Assembly: GCF_016862095.1 (NCBI RefSeq)
Contig: NZ_BOMH01000013.1
Coordinates: 1-64,000 of the forward strand
Reading direction: 5' to 3'
DNA length: 64,000 nucleotides
Source: Actinoplanes cyaneus
GTDB lineage: Bacteria; Actinomycetota; Actinomycetes; Mycobacteriales; Micromonosporaceae
The translations under genes were made by a program, and so were the position numbers. Below the pieces are notes generated by a model. The model saw nothing but the letters and a program-made list of their open reading frames with translations. It was not told the DNA's origin and did not search any database. Of the stretch, positions 26,897 to 35,697 are shown in pieces; the stretch's first letter is position 1, and each line of letters starts with the position of its first letter.

Positions 26897-27051
26897 TCTC
26901 CGCGCCTTTCGCGCCTCCGTGCCCGCGTCCTCGACTCCGGACGTGCGTTACCCACTACAGCTCAGCGATGATGCGATAAAACGGAAATGTCAGTTTAAAA
27001 GCGTGCAATAGTGATACTGAGTTCGAGTTCGCCCCTGTCTGGAGGAAGTCG
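26897..27051. other. AT-rich intergenic region, probable promoter of the sulfotransferase unit
   Basis: Around 26968-27025 the sequence drops sharply in GC (ATAAAACGGAAATGTCAG and TTTAAAAG), unlike the rest of the window. This is the best promoter region for the downstream small ORF and sulfotransferase. I could not fix exact -35/-10 boxes. Confidence 0.4.
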
Positions 27052-27198
27052 ATGAGTCCCGGCCGCCCCGGCGTGGTCACACGCTCTCAGGAACCACAGG
27101 AAGGCATAGAGACCTCCGAGGTCCCGAACACCCTTCGGCCGCCCTTCGTTCATCTCCCGTTAACCGACTCTCTGAACGATTCTGCAACATGTCGTTAA
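27052..27198 (+). CDS. Small 48-codon ORF overlapping the sulfotransferase start
   Basis: ATG 27052 has a near-ideal ribosome site (GGAGGA, 5-bp spacing). The frame encodes 48 residues beginning MSPGRPGVVTRSQEPQEG and ends at TAA 27196-27198, overlapping the first ten bases of the sulfotransferase gene, which itself lacks a ribosome site. The peptide resembles nothing known and may serve only to couple translation, or be a real small protein. Confidence 0.5.
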   Translation: MSPGRPGVVTRSQEPQEGIETSEVPNTLRPPFVHLPLTDSLNDSATCR

Positions 27199-28130
27199 AG
27201 GTTATGTATATCGCCGGGTGGGGCCGCAGCGGCACCACCATTGTCGACAACATCCTGAATTCGTACGACGGCGTCTTCTCCACCGGTGAGCTCTTCTATC
27301 TGTGGAGCCGCGGTCTTATCGAGGGGCGCAAATGTGGATGCGGTCTGGTCTTCACCCGCTGTGAGCTGTGGATCACCATTCTGGACGTGGCGTTCGGCGC
27401 CGACCGCCCGTGCCCGGAGCACATCGCGCGCCTGCAGCGGGAAGCGGTCCGGGTCCGCCACACCCCGGGGCTGACCGGCCCGGACGCCAGCCCGGAGGCG
27501 GAGGAGTACCGGCAGGTCACCAACCGCCTCTACCACGCGATCGCCGAGGTCACCGGCGCGCGGCTGATCGTCGATTCGTCGAAGGTGCCGTCCGCGGCCG
27601 CGCTGCTGCCCGGCATGCCCGGGATCGAGCCGTACCTGCTGCACATGATCCGTGACCCGCGCGCGGTGACGCATTCCTGGATGCGGGCCAGCCAGGCCGA
27701 CCGCGCGAGGACGGCGATCACGCACCAGGAGGCGCCGGCCGCCAGCACCATGCACTGGCTGGTCCGCAACGCGCTCGCCGAGCGGCTGGCCGGCGCCTAT
27801 GACGGCCGGTACCGCCTGCTGCGCTACGAGGACTTCGCGGCCGCACCGCGCGAGACGATCGAGGGGCTGCTCGCGTTCACCAGGATGGACACCGCCGGTG
27901 GGCCGTTCACCGACGACACCACGGTGCGGCTCGACACCAACCACACGATCGCCGGGAACCCGGGGCGTTTCCGCACCGGCGAGGTCGCGCTGCGCGCCGA
28001 CGACCGCTGGCGCGACGAACAGGCCGCGGGGCCACGCCTGACGGCGACGGCGCTGGCGCTGCCCCTGCTGCACCGGTACGGCTATCGCACCCGTACGAGT
28101 CGCCCGAATCGTCCGGCCAGACTCTCCTGA
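27189..28130 (+). CDS. Sulfotransferase family protein
   Basis: The 313-residue protein has the PAPS-binding signatures of sulfotransferases: the 5'-phosphosulfate loop YIAGWGRSGTT (residues 7-17), a VDSSK motif and the 3'-phosphate motif MIRDPRAVTHSW. It would transfer sulfate from PAPS to a carbohydrate, lipid or small-molecule acceptor; actinomycete homologues are found in glycan and natural-product pathways. No PAPS-forming genes are adjacent. ATG 27189 has no ribosome site of its own, and translation is probably coupled to the overlapping small ORF. Confidence 0.87.
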   Translation: MSLKVMYIAGWGRSGTTIVDNILNSYDGVFSTGELFYLWSRGLIEGRKCGCGLVFTRCELWITILDVAFGADRPCPEHIARLQREAVRVRHTPGLTGPDASPEAEEYRQVTNRLYHAIAEVTGARLIVDSSKVPSAAALLPGMPGIEPYLLHMIRDPRAVTHSWMRASQADRARTAITHQEAPAASTMHWLVRNALAERLAGAYDGRYRLLRYEDFAAAPRETIEGLLAFTRMDTAGGPFTDDTTVRLDTNHTIAGNPGRFRTGEVALRADDRWRDEQAAGPRLTATALALPLLHRYGYRTRTSRPNRPARLS

Positions 28131-28248
28131 AGGCCGAAAAGGGCCCTGGCGGCCCGAGTGTTTCCGATCAATGGGTGAACCGGTAAAGTCTGGCCCCCGC
28201 GATAATCCCCGATCGCGGTTCAAGGACGATTTAGATTCCCCTTAGGAA

Positions 28249-29646
28249 ATGCTTAAGACGATGCGGAAAATCAGCATGAGGTGGGTGACGGCGGCGACGG
28301 CCGTGGCCCTCGCCCTCACCGCCGGCGCGTGCTCGACATCGGACTCCACGACCTCCGCCACCCCGGTCGCGGCCGATGCGTCCGCCTCCTCCGGCACCAC
28401 CGGCTCGGCGCCCCCAGGCGTTCCAGGGTCCGCCGCCCCGAGCGGGTCCGTCGCGCCCAGCGCATCGGTCGCGCCCCCGGCGGCGGCCACCGGCGTCTGC
28501 GGCCGTCCCGCGTCGGCCAAGCCGGTCACCGAGGTCACCGCGGTGAAGCTGCCCTCGGCGGTCACCGGTTACGGCGCGGAAGGGGACACCGACAAGCTGC
28601 CGATGGCGATCGCGGCCCGGCCCGACGGCGGCTCCTGGCTCGCCTGGCTCGGCACGAACGGCAAGGTCTACCTCGGGCACCTGGGCTGCGACGACAAGCT
28701 GACCGGCACACCGACCGGCTTCACCGGCATCGACCTGCAGGACGTGCAGGCCGACAAGGACGGCGGCGTGCTGCTGCTCACCCGCAAGGGCGACTGCGGC
28801 GACACCCCGCTGTGCGGCGGCACGTCCAGCCCGTGCAACACGACGCACCTGATCCGCTTCGACACGTCCGGCAAACTCGTCTGGGAACGCCAGGTCACGA
28901 ACCTGACGAGCAGCCGCGCCGGGTACGACGACGGCGCCCGGTTCACCTGGTGGTACCAGCACCACGGGCGGCTCGCGACGGACGGAAAGACGTTCGCGGC
29001 GTACTTCGGGGTCGCGATCACGGTCCGTAACGGGAGCTGCTCGGACATCCACGAGGGCGACCGCATGCAGGTCGTCAGCGCCGGCGGAGCCCTCGTCAGC
29101 GGGCACAAGGACGCGTTCGAGGTCGGATGCAGCCACGCCTGGACGTCACGGATCGTGTGGGACCCGCGTACCGGCCACTACGTGACGGTCTGCGCGACCG
29201 ACAACAACTGCCGGATCGCGCGCCCGAATCCGTATCGGACCGTCGCGGCGGGCACCTGCGACGGGACGCTCTTCGGCGGTGACCTGGTGCTGGCGAAGTC
29301 GAGCGGCTACTGGACGGCGTGGAGCCAGGGCGGCAAGACCCGGCTCGAGCACTTCACCAGCGCCAAGTCCGACAAGACGGTCAGCACCGGGGCGGCGACC
29401 AGCCACCCGCACCTGGTCACGTACGGCACCGGGCGGATGCTGCTGACCTGGCAGTCCGGGTCGGCGATCGCCGCGCAGGCCTACGACTCCGGCACCGGCA
29501 AGACGGCCGGCGCGAAGTTCACCATCGCCGCGAAGGACCACAACTACACGGCGTTCAAGGCCTACCCGGACGGCAGCGTCGCCTACCCGGCCGCCGGCAG
29601 CTCCGGCTCCTCCGTCACGATCGCCCGCGTGCTCCCGCTGAGCTGA
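28249..29646 (+). CDS. Secreted lipoprotein, cysteine-rich, unknown function
   Basis: The 465-residue protein has a lipoprotein signal with lipobox LTAGAC, followed by a Ser/Ala/Pro/Gly linker of about 60 residues and a C-terminal domain with many cysteines (for instance GDCGDTPLCGG and TSSPCNT, VCATDNNCRIA). Strand-rich repeats such as AARPDGGSWLAWLGTNGKVYLGHLG suggest a beta-propeller stabilised by disulfides. The start could also be ATG 28261 or 28276. It follows the sulfotransferase gene by 118 bp and may be a separate unit. Confidence 0.72.
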   Translation: MLKTMRKISMRWVTAATAVALALTAGACSTSDSTTSATPVAADASASSGTTGSAPPGVPGSAAPSGSVAPSASVAPPAAATGVCGRPASAKPVTEVTAVKLPSAVTGYGAEGDTDKLPMAIAARPDGGSWLAWLGTNGKVYLGHLGCDDKLTGTPTGFTGIDLQDVQADKDGGVLLLTRKGDCGDTPLCGGTSSPCNTTHLIRFDTSGKLVWERQVTNLTSSRAGYDDGARFTWWYQHHGRLATDGKTFAAYFGVAITVRNGSCSDIHEGDRMQVVSAGGALVSGHKDAFEVGCSHAWTSRIVWDPRTGHYVTVCATDNNCRIARPNPYRTVAAGTCDGTLFGGDLVLAKSSGYWTAWSQGGKTRLEHFTSAKSDKTVSTGAATSHPHLVTYGTGRMLLTWQSGSAIAAQAYDSGTGKTAGAKFTIAAKDHNYTAFKAYPDGSVAYPAAGSSGSSVTIARVLPLS

Positions 29647-29663
29647 ACCCTCACACCCCTCGA

Positions 29664-29700
29664 CGGCCCGCCGGTTCGCCGCCGGGCCGCTCCGGCTTTT
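29664..29700 (+). terminator. Possible terminator after the lipoprotein gene
   Basis: CGGCCCG (29664-29670) pairs with CGGGCCG (29683-29689) across a 12-nt loop, and TTTT follows at 29697-29700. Confidence 0.45.
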
Positions 29701-29786
29701 GCTCCGATTGCGGGGGTACGCCGTGAGCACTCCCATCGATCGATCTTCGTTAAAGTGGGCCGGGTCCGGTTGCGGAGGGGGCTGCG

Positions 29787-30959
29787 ATGTCGGCTGTCGG
29801 TGCGCTGGCGGCCCTGGCCGTCTCCGCGTTCTGCTACGCGGCCACCGAGACGCTCCCGATCGGCCTGCTCTCGCTGATCTCCGGCGACCTCGGTGTCTCC
29901 GCGTCGTCGGCCGGCCTGCTCGTCACCGGTTACGCGGTCGCCGTCTGCGTCGTCACCTTCCCGCTGACCTGGGCGACCCGCCGGGTTCCGCGCCGTCGCC
30001 TGGTCGCCACGCTGCTCGCGGTGCTCGTGGTGTCGACGGTCGCCACGGCCGCCGCGCCCAGCTATCCGGTCCTGTTCGGCCTCCGGCTCGTCGTCGCCCT
30101 GTCCCAGGCTGTGTTCTGGGCGGTCGTCGGGCCGATCGCGTCGGCGATGTTCGAGGTGCGGATCCGGGGCCGGGTGAACGCGGCAGTCTTCGCCGGAGGG
30201 TCGCTCGGCCCGATGCTCGGCGTGCCCGCCGGGACGTGGATCGGGCAGCAGCACGGGTGGCGGGTGGCGTTCCTGGCGCTCGCGGGGCTGGCGCTCACGG
30301 CGTACACAATGCTGATCTTCATGATGCCGGAGATCGAGGTGAGCAATTCCCACGCGGCGACCGGCACCACTCCGGACGCGCGGCGCTACGCCGTGGTGGT
30401 CGTCGTCACCGCGCTGGCCACCGCCGGGGTGTACACCGCGTTCACCTACACCGAGCTGTTCCTGACCGCGGTGACCGGGTTCGCGGCGGCCACGCTCGGC
30501 CCGCTGCTCCTCGCCCGCGGTGTCGCCGACTTCGCCGGGATCGCCGCGGGCGGCGCCGCCACCGACCGCTGGCAACGCGGCGCGATCATCGCCCCGGTCG
30601 TGCTGCTGGCCGCCGCGCTGTTCGCCTCCTACTCGGCGGCCTCGTCGAAACCGGTCACCGCCGTCCTGGCCGCGGTGACCGGTTTCGGTCTCGGCGCGCT
30701 CGCGCCCGCGCTGCAGAACCGGGTCCTGGAGGTCGCTCCGGGCAGCACCGACATGGCGTCCGCCGGCAACTCCGTCGCATTCAACGTCGGCATCGCGGGC
30801 GGCTCGCTGCTCGGCGCCGGAATCCTCGAGGCGTGGGGCGCCCGCGCCACCCCACTGGCCGGTGGCCTCCTGGTCGCCGCCGCGCTGGTCGTGCTCGCCG
30901 GCGAGTCGTGGATCACCGGGTCGCCGCAAGCCCACCGGGCCGCCGCGCCCGCTGGCTAG
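29787..30959 (+). CDS. MFS transporter (DHA1-type drug/solute exporter)
   Basis: The 390-residue protein has about 12 hydrophobic segments and the MFS cytoplasmic loop with basic residues (TWATRRVPRRRL) between helices 2 and 3. The AAVFAGGSLGPMLGVPAGTWIG segment in helix 5 matches the antiporter motif of DHA1 proteins, such as the arabinose/chloramphenicol efflux group. Substrate unknown. The SGNH hydrolase gene begins 43 bp after its stop. Confidence 0.9.
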   Translation: MSAVGALAALAVSAFCYAATETLPIGLLSLISGDLGVSASSAGLLVTGYAVAVCVVTFPLTWATRRVPRRRLVATLLAVLVVSTVATAAAPSYPVLFGLRLVVALSQAVFWAVVGPIASAMFEVRIRGRVNAAVFAGGSLGPMLGVPAGTWIGQQHGWRVAFLALAGLALTAYTMLIFMMPEIEVSNSHAATGTTPDARRYAVVVVVTALATAGVYTAFTYTELFLTAVTGFAAATLGPLLLARGVADFAGIAAGGAATDRWQRGAIIAPVVLLAAALFASYSAASSKPVTAVLAAVTGFGLGALAPALQNRVLEVAPGSTDMASAGNSVAFNVGIAGGSLLGAGILEAWGARATPLAGGLLVAAALVVLAGESWITGSPQAHRAAAPAG

Positions 30960-31002
30960 TCTGAGGCTGATCAATCGGGGTGCGACCGGTGGGAGTTCGG
31001 GA

Positions 31003-31764
31003 ATGCGTTATGTCGCGATCGGGGACAGTTTCACCGAGGGGATGGGCGACACCCAGCCGGACGGCAGCGAACGGGGCTGGGCCGACCTGGTCGCCGCGGG
31101 TCTCGCCGCCGGCCTCGGCGAGCCGATCCGGTACGCCAACCTGGCCATCCGCGGCCGCCTGCTCCAGCCGATCGTCACCGACCAGCTCGACGCCGCGCTC
31201 GCGCTCGACCCCAAACCGACGCTGCTGTCCCTCAACGGCGGCGGCAACGACATGATGCGCCCCGGCGGCGACCTGAAAACCCTGGTCGCGATGACCGAGA
31301 AAGCCATCGGGCGCTGCCTCGCCGAGGGCATCCACGTGCTGCTGCTCTCCGGCGCCGACCCGTCCGCGCGGCTGCCGTTCGGCAGCTCGATGCGGCGCAA
31401 AGGCGAGGCGCTGACCGCCGCGGTCGCCCCGTTCGCCGCGCGTGACGGCGTGACCTTCGTCGACATGTTCCACGACCAGGAGATCCAGCGCGCCGGATAC
31501 TGGTCCGCCGACCGCCTCCACCTGAACGCCGCCGGCCACCGGCGAGTGGCCAGTCACGTGCTGACCGCTCTCGGCCACCCGACGCCGGCGCACGTGATCG
31601 ATCCCGGGCCGTCGGCCGGGAGTGGGCTGCTGGCCGAGGCGCGGTACTACCGGGAGCACGTGCTGCCGTGGGTCCAGCGCCGGCTGCGCGGGCAGTCGTC
31701 GGGCGACAACCGCACGGGCAAGTACACGAACTGGATCTCAGTCCCCGCCACCCAGCCCGCCTGA
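31003..31764 (+). CDS. SGNH/GDSL hydrolase
   Basis: The 253-residue protein has the GDSFTEG block I nucleophile Ser near the N-terminus, a conserved Gly/Asn pair (SLNGGGNDMM, blocks II-III) and the C-terminal D-x-L-H dyad (ADRLHLNAAGH). It has no signal peptide, so it is an intracellular esterase or lipase of the SGNH superfamily with undefined substrate. It may be co-transcribed with the MFS gene. Confidence 0.9.
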   Translation: MRYVAIGDSFTEGMGDTQPDGSERGWADLVAAGLAAGLGEPIRYANLAIRGRLLQPIVTDQLDAALALDPKPTLLSLNGGGNDMMRPGGDLKTLVAMTEKAIGRCLAEGIHVLLLSGADPSARLPFGSSMRRKGEALTAAVAPFAARDGVTFVDMFHDQEIQRAGYWSADRLHLNAAGHRRVASHVLTALGHPTPAHVIDPGPSAGSGLLAEARYYREHVLPWVQRRLRGQSSGDNRTGKYTNWISVPATQPA

Positions 31765-31793
31765 CCCCTGGCCCGCCTGGCCTCTTTGTTTTA

Positions 31794-31889
31794 CTCCCGC
31801 CCGCCCGGCTCCCGCCCGCCCGGCTCCCGCCCGCCCGGCTCCCGCCCGCCCGGCTTCCGCCTGGTGACCGGCTTCCGCCTGGTGACCGG
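31794..31889. repeat. Tandem repeat, 4 x 15 bp then 2 x 18 bp
   Basis: Four perfect copies of CTCCCGCCCGCCCGG (31794-31853) are followed by two perfect copies of CTTCCGCCTGGTGACCGG (31854-31889). It lies 30 bp after the SGNH hydrolase stop in a 720-bp gap. The G-rich complementary strand is a candidate quadruplex region. Confidence 0.85.
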
Positions 31890-32111
31890 CTTCGCGCCGC
31901 TTGGCTCGCTTGCTCCCGGTTGGTGGCTGGGGCCTGGCCGGGATGTGCCGGGTTGCGCTGGTTGCCGCCGCTCACGTTCGGTTGGTGGCTGGGCTTGGCT
32001 GCCATGCGGGGTGGGTGCCGGGTTGCGCTGGCTGCCGCAGCTCGGGCTCCGCGGCGGTTGGGGTCAGGGCGGGCCGGAGCGGGGCTCGGCAGGCGGTTCG
32101 CGCGAGCCTCC

Positions 32112-32164
32112 GGCTGGTGCTGACGGTTGTAATCCCGGCCGGGAAAGAACCCTGAGCACCAGCT
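32112..32164. repeat. Intergenic hairpin family, copy B1
   Basis: The outer arms GGCTGGTGCT (32112-32121) and AGCACCAGCT (32155-32164) enclose GGTT/AACC and a perfect inner palindrome, TCCCGGCCGGGA (32133-32144). It is a tandem neighbour of copy B2, 10 bp away. Confidence 0.8.
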
Positions 32165-32174
32165 GGTCGGGCTC

Positions 32175-32226
32175 GGCTGGTGCTCACGGTTGTATCAGGG
32201 CCGGGATACAACCCTGAGTGCCAGCC
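32175..32226. repeat. Intergenic hairpin family, copy B2
   Basis: Arms of 22 nt (32175-32196 and 32205-32226) pair with one mismatch and two wobbles around an 8-nt loop. It lies between the convergent SGNH hydrolase and purU genes. Confidence 0.82.
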
Positions 32227-32294
32227 GGGGCGTGCCGCGCCCAACCTCCGGGACCACTGCCCACCTGGCGGGACGACAGCAACCAGGCAGCGAG

Positions 32295-32410
32295 GGCGAG
32301 CGGCGGCAGTCGCGGTGACCAGCGCCCACGCCGCCTGGCGAGCAACCGTGCCCAGCCGGCGACGGCGAGCGGCGGCAGTCACGGAGACCGAAAGCGCACG
32401 CCGCCTGGGT
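32295..32410. repeat. Two-copy degenerate direct repeat, 69-bp period
   Basis: GGCGAGCGGCGGCAGT begins at 32295 and again at 32364, with similar following sequence ending in CGCCGCCTGG. The rest of 31890-32484 holds an imperfect duplicated GGTTGGTGGCTGGG stretch and the two hairpins; I see no gene in it. Confidence 0.6.
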
Positions 32411-32484
32411 CACCGACCGTGACCGCCGTGACCCCGTGACCGGCCGTTGGTGGAACGGCAGGGGACGCCGGGCTGGGCTGTGGA

Positions 32485-33390
32485 TCAGGCGAAGACGATG
32501 GTGTGGTTCTCGTGGCGGATGACCCGGTCCTCGCTGTGCCACCGCACCGCGCGGGACAGCACCGCCCGCTCCACGTCTGCCCCGCGTCGCTGCAGGTCGG
32601 CGACGGTGTCGGCGTGGGAAACGCGTACCACGTCCTGCTCGATGATCGGTCCCTCGTCCAGGTCCTCGGTCACGTAGTGGGCGGTCGCGCCGACCAGTTT
32701 CACCCCGCGGGCCTTGGCCTTGGCGTAGGGGCCGGCGCCGATGAACGACGGCAGGAAGCTGTGGTGGATGTTGATGATCGGCACGCCGACGCGTTCGATG
32801 AAGTTGCCGCTGAGAATCTGCATGTAGCGGGCGAGCACGATGAAGTCGACGTTGCCCTGCAGCAGCTGGAGGTGTTGCGCCTCGGCGGCGGACTTGTCCG
32901 GCCCGGCGGACGGCACGTGGAAGAACGGGACGCCGAAGAATCGGACCTCGTTGGCGGTGTCCGCGTGGTTGGAGATCACCATCGAGACGTTGATCGGCAG
33001 CTCGCCGCGGCGGTGGCGCCAGAGCAGGTCGAGCAGGCAGTGGTCGTCCTTCGAGGCGAAGATCGCCACCCGCTTCGGGACGGACAGGTCGCGCAGCGTG
33101 TACTCCAGCTCGAAGCCCTCGGCGAGCTTGGCCTGCAGGTCGAGCTCGACCTGGGGGAGCCGGGCCTTGAGGTGGTCCAGCGCGAAGACCGTGCGCTGGA
33201 AGAACGCGCCGCCGTGCGGATTGTCCGAGTACTGGTCGAGCGACACGATGTTGGCGTCGTGCTTGCCGAGCACCGCGCTGATCGCGGCGACGATCCCGGT
33301 GCGGTCCTTGCCGTGCACGATCAGGACGGCCTGGTTGTCGGTGGGCCCGGGTTGTGCGTGGACCGCGGGTGCGTTCTGGGTCACCGTCAC
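32485..33390 (-). CDS. purU: Formyltetrahydrofolate deformylase
   Basis: The 301-residue enzyme hydrolyses 10-formyltetrahydrofolate to formate and tetrahydrofolate, balancing one-carbon pools and supplying formate for purine synthesis. An N-terminal ACT domain (residues about 20-95, LIVHGKDRTGIVAAIS) precedes a formyltransferase-fold domain with MVISNHAD, the NIHHSFLPSF strand and HYVTEDLDEGPIIEQD, which contain the catalytic Asn, His and Asp. GTG 33390 follows GAGGAGG at good spacing. Confidence 0.95.
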   Translation of the reverse strand: MTVTQNAPAVHAQPGPTDNQAVLIVHGKDRTGIVAAISAVLGKHDANIVSLDQYSDNPHGGAFFQRTVFALDHLKARLPQVELDLQAKLAEGFELEYTLRDLSVPKRVAIFASKDDHCLLDLLWRHRRGELPINVSMVISNHADTANEVRFFGVPFFHVPSAGPDKSAAEAQHLQLLQGNVDFIVLARYMQILSGNFIERVGVPIINIHHSFLPSFIGAGPYAKAKARGVKLVGATAHYVTEDLDEGPIIEQDVVRVSHADTVADLQRRGADVERAVLSRAVRWHSEDRVIRHENHTIVFA

Positions 33391-33641
33391 GTCGGGTCCT
33401 CCTCTCTGCTGAGCAAGCACTACAAAGTCTGCTGAACTGGCATTACAAGATCCGAGCTGCGATTCTTCCGTAACCGGGCCGGTCCCGGGGCCTCGGGTCC
33501 ACCGTCCGGGACTGCAAGACGGTCCGAACGGCGACAATCGCCCGTACGACCGGCAGCGCGCCGTGGAGAACCGCCGCGAGCAGTGTGAATACCGCCGGGT
33601 CCGGAGGGGGACCGGGCGGCCCGGGCCCTGTCCACAGCGCA

Positions 33642-33679
33642 AGGACCCGGATGCCGTCCGTGGGCGGCATCCGGGTCCT
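33642..33679 (-). terminator. Hairpin after the DUF3349 gene
   Basis: A perfect 15-bp stem (33642-33656 with 33665-33679) and 8-nt loop lie 12 bp beyond the stop of the leftward DUF3349 gene. The T-tract is weak. The remaining part of 33391-33641 contains only the presumed purU promoter region. Confidence 0.65.
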
Positions 33680-33691
33680 GCTCGATCACCT

Positions 33692-34012
33692 TCAGTCGGC
33701 GGCCGGTGGATCTGCCAGCGGCCAGCCGCCGGCGGCCAGGTGGGCGGAGACCCGGACCACGTCGGCCGGGGTGGCCTCCTGCAGCATCGTCTGGCTGATC
33801 ATGTCCTCGATCTCGGCGCCGGTGATCGGGCCGTCGCCGATCTGCGCCTGAGCGGCCAGTTCCTGCGCGATCTTGCGGACCTCGTCCTCGGTCAGTTTGC
33901 GGCGCAGCAGGCCCAGCAGGACCACGTAGTCCTGCCGCGGCACGCCGTCCGGATAACCGGCGCGGAGCCACCCCACGGCGCGGGTGACGAAGTTCGACCG
34001 TTGTTCGCTCAC
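33692..34012 (-). CDS. DUF3349 domain protein
   Basis: The 106-residue protein matches the actinobacterial DUF3349 pattern (RAVGWLRAGYPDGVPRQDYVVLLGLLRRKLTEDEVRKIAQEL). It is a small helical protein of unknown function, well known from mycobacteria. GTG 34012 is the start. It sits 13 bp from the small membrane protein gene and is probably the last gene of the pit unit. Confidence 0.88.
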   Translation of the reverse strand: MSEQRSNFVTRAVGWLRAGYPDGVPRQDYVVLLGLLRRKLTEDEVRKIAQELAAQAQIGDGPITGAEIEDMISQTMLQEATPADVVRVSAHLAAGGWPLADPPAAD

Positions 34013-34025
34013 TGTCGTCTCCGCC

Positions 34026-34340
34026 TCAGTGCTTGTCGACGATGGTCGGGTAGATGTGCTCGAAGCTGAGCGCCTTGCCGAAGCCGGTCGCCACCACGAA
34101 CGTGATACCCAGCGCGATGCCGAGCAGCACGACGGCGAACGCGGCGTACCCACCGACGGTACCGATCGGGCGTGCCTTCGGCCCGGTTGTGCCGGTCGCG
34201 TGCACCTCGGCGTCGCCTCCCGCGCCGTAGGCGAGCGAGCGGATGCCGAGGGCGAAGACGGCGGGCAGCCCGGCGCCCAGGATCAGACCGGCGAGCAGCA
34301 CCTTCCAGGCGCCCTCGAAGGCCAGGGTCAGGTTGTGCAC
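34026..34340 (-). CDS. Small two-helix membrane protein linked to the Pit transporter
   Basis: The 104-residue protein has two membrane helices (about residues 12-35 and 65-88) joined by a polar linker (GGDAEVHATGTTGPKARPIG) and a short C-terminal tail. I recognise no named family. It begins 13 bp after the pit stop codon, so it probably assists or regulates phosphate uptake, an inference from position only. Confidence 0.75.
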   Translation of the reverse strand: MHNLTLAFEGAWKVLLAGLILGAGLPAVFALGIRSLAYGAGGDAEVHATGTTGPKARPIGTVGGYAAFAVVLLGIALGITFVVATGFGKALSFEHIYPTIVDKH

Positions 34341-34353
34341 GATTCCTGTCCTC

Positions 34354-35574
34354 TCAGCTCGCCGCGCCGGCGGTGGCCCGGGGCCGGGTGGCCGGGGCGT
34401 CCCACTCGTCGTTGACGTTGTTGTGGTCGACCGGCTGGCGGCGCGACCTGATGAACATGTAGGTGGCCAGCCCGGCCAGGATCGCGAACACGACCAGCGC
34501 GCCGCCGAGCCCGCCGATCAGGTCACCGATCCACCACATGACCGCGCCGGCGACCGCGGCGGCCGGCAGCGTGATCAGCCACGCCGCTACCATGCGGCCG
34601 GCGACCGCCCAGCGCACCTTCGCGCCCGGTTTCCCGACGCCGGAGCCGAGGATCGAGCCGGTCGCCACGTGCGTGGTGGAGAGCGCGAACCCGAGGTGGC
34701 TGGAGGCGAGGATCACCGCGGCCGAGGACGACTCGGCCGCCATGCCCTGCGGCGAGGAGATCTCGACCAGGCCCTTGCCCAGCGTCCGGATGATCCGCCA
34801 GCCGCCCAGGTAGGTGCCGAGCGCGATCGCGAGAGCACACGAGATCTTGACCCACAGCGGGATGTTCTTGGTGTCGGTCCACTCGCCGCTGGCGATCAGC
34901 GCGAGCGTGATGACACCCATGGTCTTCTGCGCGTCGTTGGTGCCGTGGGCGAGCGAGACCAGCGAGGCCGAGCCGATCTGGCCCCACCGGAAGCCGTTCT
35001 CGGTGAACCGCGCGGCCACCCCGAGAGTGACCCGGTAGATGACCCAGGTGCCGACCGCGGCGATCACGCCGGCGATGACCGGCGACATGACGGCGGGCAG
35101 CAGCACCTTGCCGACGACGCCGTCGAGCTTGGAGCCGTCGCCGTTCCACTTGACGCCGGCCCAGCCGAGGCCGGCGACGGCGGAGCCGATCAGGCCGCCG
35201 AACAGCGCGTGCGAGGAGCTCGAGGGGAGGCCGAGCAGCCAGGTCAGCAGGTTCCAGAGGATGCCGCCGACCAGGCCGGCCAGCACGATCAGCAACAGTG
35301 CCTGGCCACCGTCGGCCAGGAGTTCCGGTTTGGGTGTGCCGTCACTGTTCTGGATCTTGACCACCGCGTTCGTGACGGTGAGCGCGACCTCGACGGAGAG
35401 GAACGCGCCGACCAGGTTGAGCACGGCGGACAGGAGCACAGCCACCTTGGGACGCAGCGCGCCGGTGGCGATCGAGGTCGCCATCGCGTTGGCCGTGTCG
35501 TGGAAGCCGTTGGTGAAATCGAATCCGAGGGCGGTGATGACCACGAGGATGAGGACCACGGTTGTTTCGGTCAC
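34354..35574 (-). CDS. pit: Inorganic phosphate transporter, PiT family
   Basis: The 406-residue permease is a low-affinity metal-phosphate/H+ symporter. The PiT duplicated signatures are visible: GFDFTNGFHDTANAMATSIATGA at the N-terminus and SLAHGTNDAQKTMGVI in the second half, plus LPSSSSHALFGGLIGS. About ten membrane segments are predicted. It heads a leftward unit with the small membrane protein and DUF3349 genes. Confidence 0.94.
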   Translation of the reverse strand: MTETTVVLILVVITALGFDFTNGFHDTANAMATSIATGALRPKVAVLLSAVLNLVGAFLSVEVALTVTNAVVKIQNSDGTPKPELLADGGQALLLIVLAGLVGGILWNLLTWLLGLPSSSSHALFGGLIGSAVAGLGWAGVKWNGDGSKLDGVVGKVLLPAVMSPVIAGVIAAVGTWVIYRVTLGVAARFTENGFRWGQIGSASLVSLAHGTNDAQKTMGVITLALIASGEWTDTKNIPLWVKISCALAIALGTYLGGWRIIRTLGKGLVEISSPQGMAAESSSAAVILASSHLGFALSTTHVATGSILGSGVGKPGAKVRWAVAGRMVAAWLITLPAAAVAGAVMWWIGDLIGGLGGALVVFAILAGLATYMFIRSRRQPVDHNNVNDEWDAPATRPRATAGAAS

Positions 35575-35697
35575 GGGAAAATCGTCTACCCCGTTCCGGG
35601 TGACTATCCAGCCTGCGGCGACCGGTTATACAGATTTCGTGGCTGATTGGCCCGCGTGAATGAACAGGTTAACCAGTTATTCCGCTGCCATCGGGTT

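Noticed and set aside
31794-31889. Tandem repeats considered as a CRISPR array
   Set aside because: Units are directly adjacent with no spacers.
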